Shown one piece after another: positions 57,584 to 58,583 of a DNA stretch of 58,583 nucleotides (position 1 is the stretch's first letter; each line of letters begins with the position of its first letter). The notes below the pieces were generated by a model that was not told where the DNA came from, made no database searches, and saw only the letters and a program-made list of their open reading frames with translations. A program made the translations under genes and the position numbers. The stretch is from Patescibacteria group bacterium (GTDB lineage: Bacteria > Patescibacteriota > JABMPQ01): positions 1 to 58,583 of the forward strand of contig JAHJQX010000018.1 in NCBI GenBank assembly GCA_018818965.1, written 5' to 3'.

Positions 57584-58583
57584 TTATTCCAATCCTTTCA
57601 TTGCTGCTCCTACCGCCACTGGGAAAAAATGGGAGATTTCTGCTAGTAAAGGTTTAATACTGTTTTGGTAAGCAACTCTTCCCCAAGGGTTGCCAGGGTA
57701 GGTTTTAATACCCAGCGATTTTTCTAACCAGGAAACAAATTCTTGATCATAAGCACAACCTCCACTGACGATAGTTTTATCTACTTTAATGTTTTTTCGA
57801 AGGGCAGCCGCCAGGATTTCCCTAAGCTCTTGCTGTAGTTGCTCTCGTTTTTTAGTAATTGCCTGATCCAACGAGTCGTTGTTATTTCCCGTAGCTGTTA
57901 ATTGGCGATCTTTTTTAAATTGTTCGGCTTCCTTTATTCCAATATTGAGATGTTTGGCGATGGTGTTGGTAATTTCCTGTCCCCCAAATTCTAGGCTGTG
58001 CGTGATTAGAGGATGACCATGCTGAGTGATAATCACGTCAGTGTTTTTATTGCCAGCAGCAATAATCATTGCGGGGCGATGGTCGGAACCAGCCAGTGAA
58101 CGTCCCAGAGCATGGAAAACTGTTTCCAGCCCTTGTAAATCCAAGCCAGCTCCTTTCAGTAAATTCTGGTAGTGGCTGATAACATGTTTGGCAGCGGCGC
58201 TGGCGTGTACCGTATCTGTTTTTCCTCCCGTGCTAGTGTTTATTTTCTGCCATTTTATCAGGGGGCTAGCACCTAAATGTTTAGTTGGCATGTTATCTGC
58301 CAACCATGATTCTATCACCGTTTTTGGAGTTTGTTGGTCAAAATTATATATTTGGTTGGCGGCACAGTGTCCGGGGATGACACTATAAGCCTTGGTAGTA
58401 GAAAATTTAGCTTGGCGGCATATTTCGCTAAGCGCTTTTTGAACAGTCTGACGTTCTTGGTTGGAGGGAAGGCTAGTGTCTATTGCCTGTGGGAAAGCCA
58501 GATAGCCATAATTAGAAAGCCAGGCGTGATGATCGCGCTCTGTTATTTCTGCAATTCGAGCACCGCTTGCTCCAATGTCAACC
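57584..58583 (-). CDS. pilM: Type IV pilus assembly protein PilM, N-terminus cut by window edge
   Basis: Frame open to 58583 (VDIGASGARIAEITERD at edge); IIAAGNKNTDVIITQHGHPLITHSLEFGGQEITN; ends FPVAVGAAMKGLE. Confidence 0.85.
   Translation of the reverse strand, partial: VDIGASGARIAEITERDHHAWLSNYGYLAFPQAIDTSLPSNQERQTVQKALSEICRQAKFSTTKAYSVIPGHCAANQIYNFDQQTPKTVIESWLADNMPTKHLGASPLIKWQKINTSTGGKTDTVHASAAAKHVISHYQNLLKGAGLDLQGLETVFHALGRSLAGSDHRPAMIIAAGNKNTDVIITQHGHPLITHSLEFGGQEITNTIAKHLNIGIKEAEQFKKDRQLTATGNNNDSLDQAITKKREQLQQELREILAAALRKNIKVDKTIVSGGCAYDQEFVSWLEKSLGIKTYPGNPWGRVAYQNSIKPLLAEISHFFPVAVGAAMKGLE

Noticed and set aside
1-58583. CRISPR array, prophage or classical IS element
   Set aside because: No regularly spaced identical repeats, no Cas, phage structural or transposase genes recognised in the ORFs.

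Overview
This window looks like part of a compact bacterial chromosome, probably a Patescibacteria/CPR-type genome. That assignment is an inference from reduced proteins, GGP-repeat secreted proteins, half-size transporters and a PilM gene; no marker was tested. Standard code 11 gives full-length proteins. Main contents: a truncated secreted beta-propeller protein; two tandem M4 (thermolysin-like) proteases; a beta-helix protein with FG-GAP-like C-terminal repeats; an ECF sigma/membrane protein/Spy-like operon; a ZnuABC-type importer; an ArsR/permease operon; an accessory region (~19.0-29.8 kb) with repeated intergenic sequences next to tRNA-Asn; rpoD-dnaG; a DEAD helicase; typA; cfa plus an FAD oxidase; uvrB-uvrA-uvrC; a PfkB/TreT/OtsAB trehalose cluster; a divergent RelA/SpoT-fold protein; pckA; and a truncated pilM. 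Strongest candidates for something undescribed: (1) an operon of an untracked 50-aa ORF, a fused double ATP-grasp ligase and a BioF2/FemAB-like GNAT, behind a good sigma70-like promoter; (2) a GC-rich palindromic element family inserted in frame in typA and an oxidoreductase gene and also inside a duplicated tRNA-Asn fragment; (3) two ~163-bp hairpin elements with compensatory base changes; (4) parallel domain loss in UvrA, UvrB and UvrC. All calls are by eye from sequence; no searches or folding were run.
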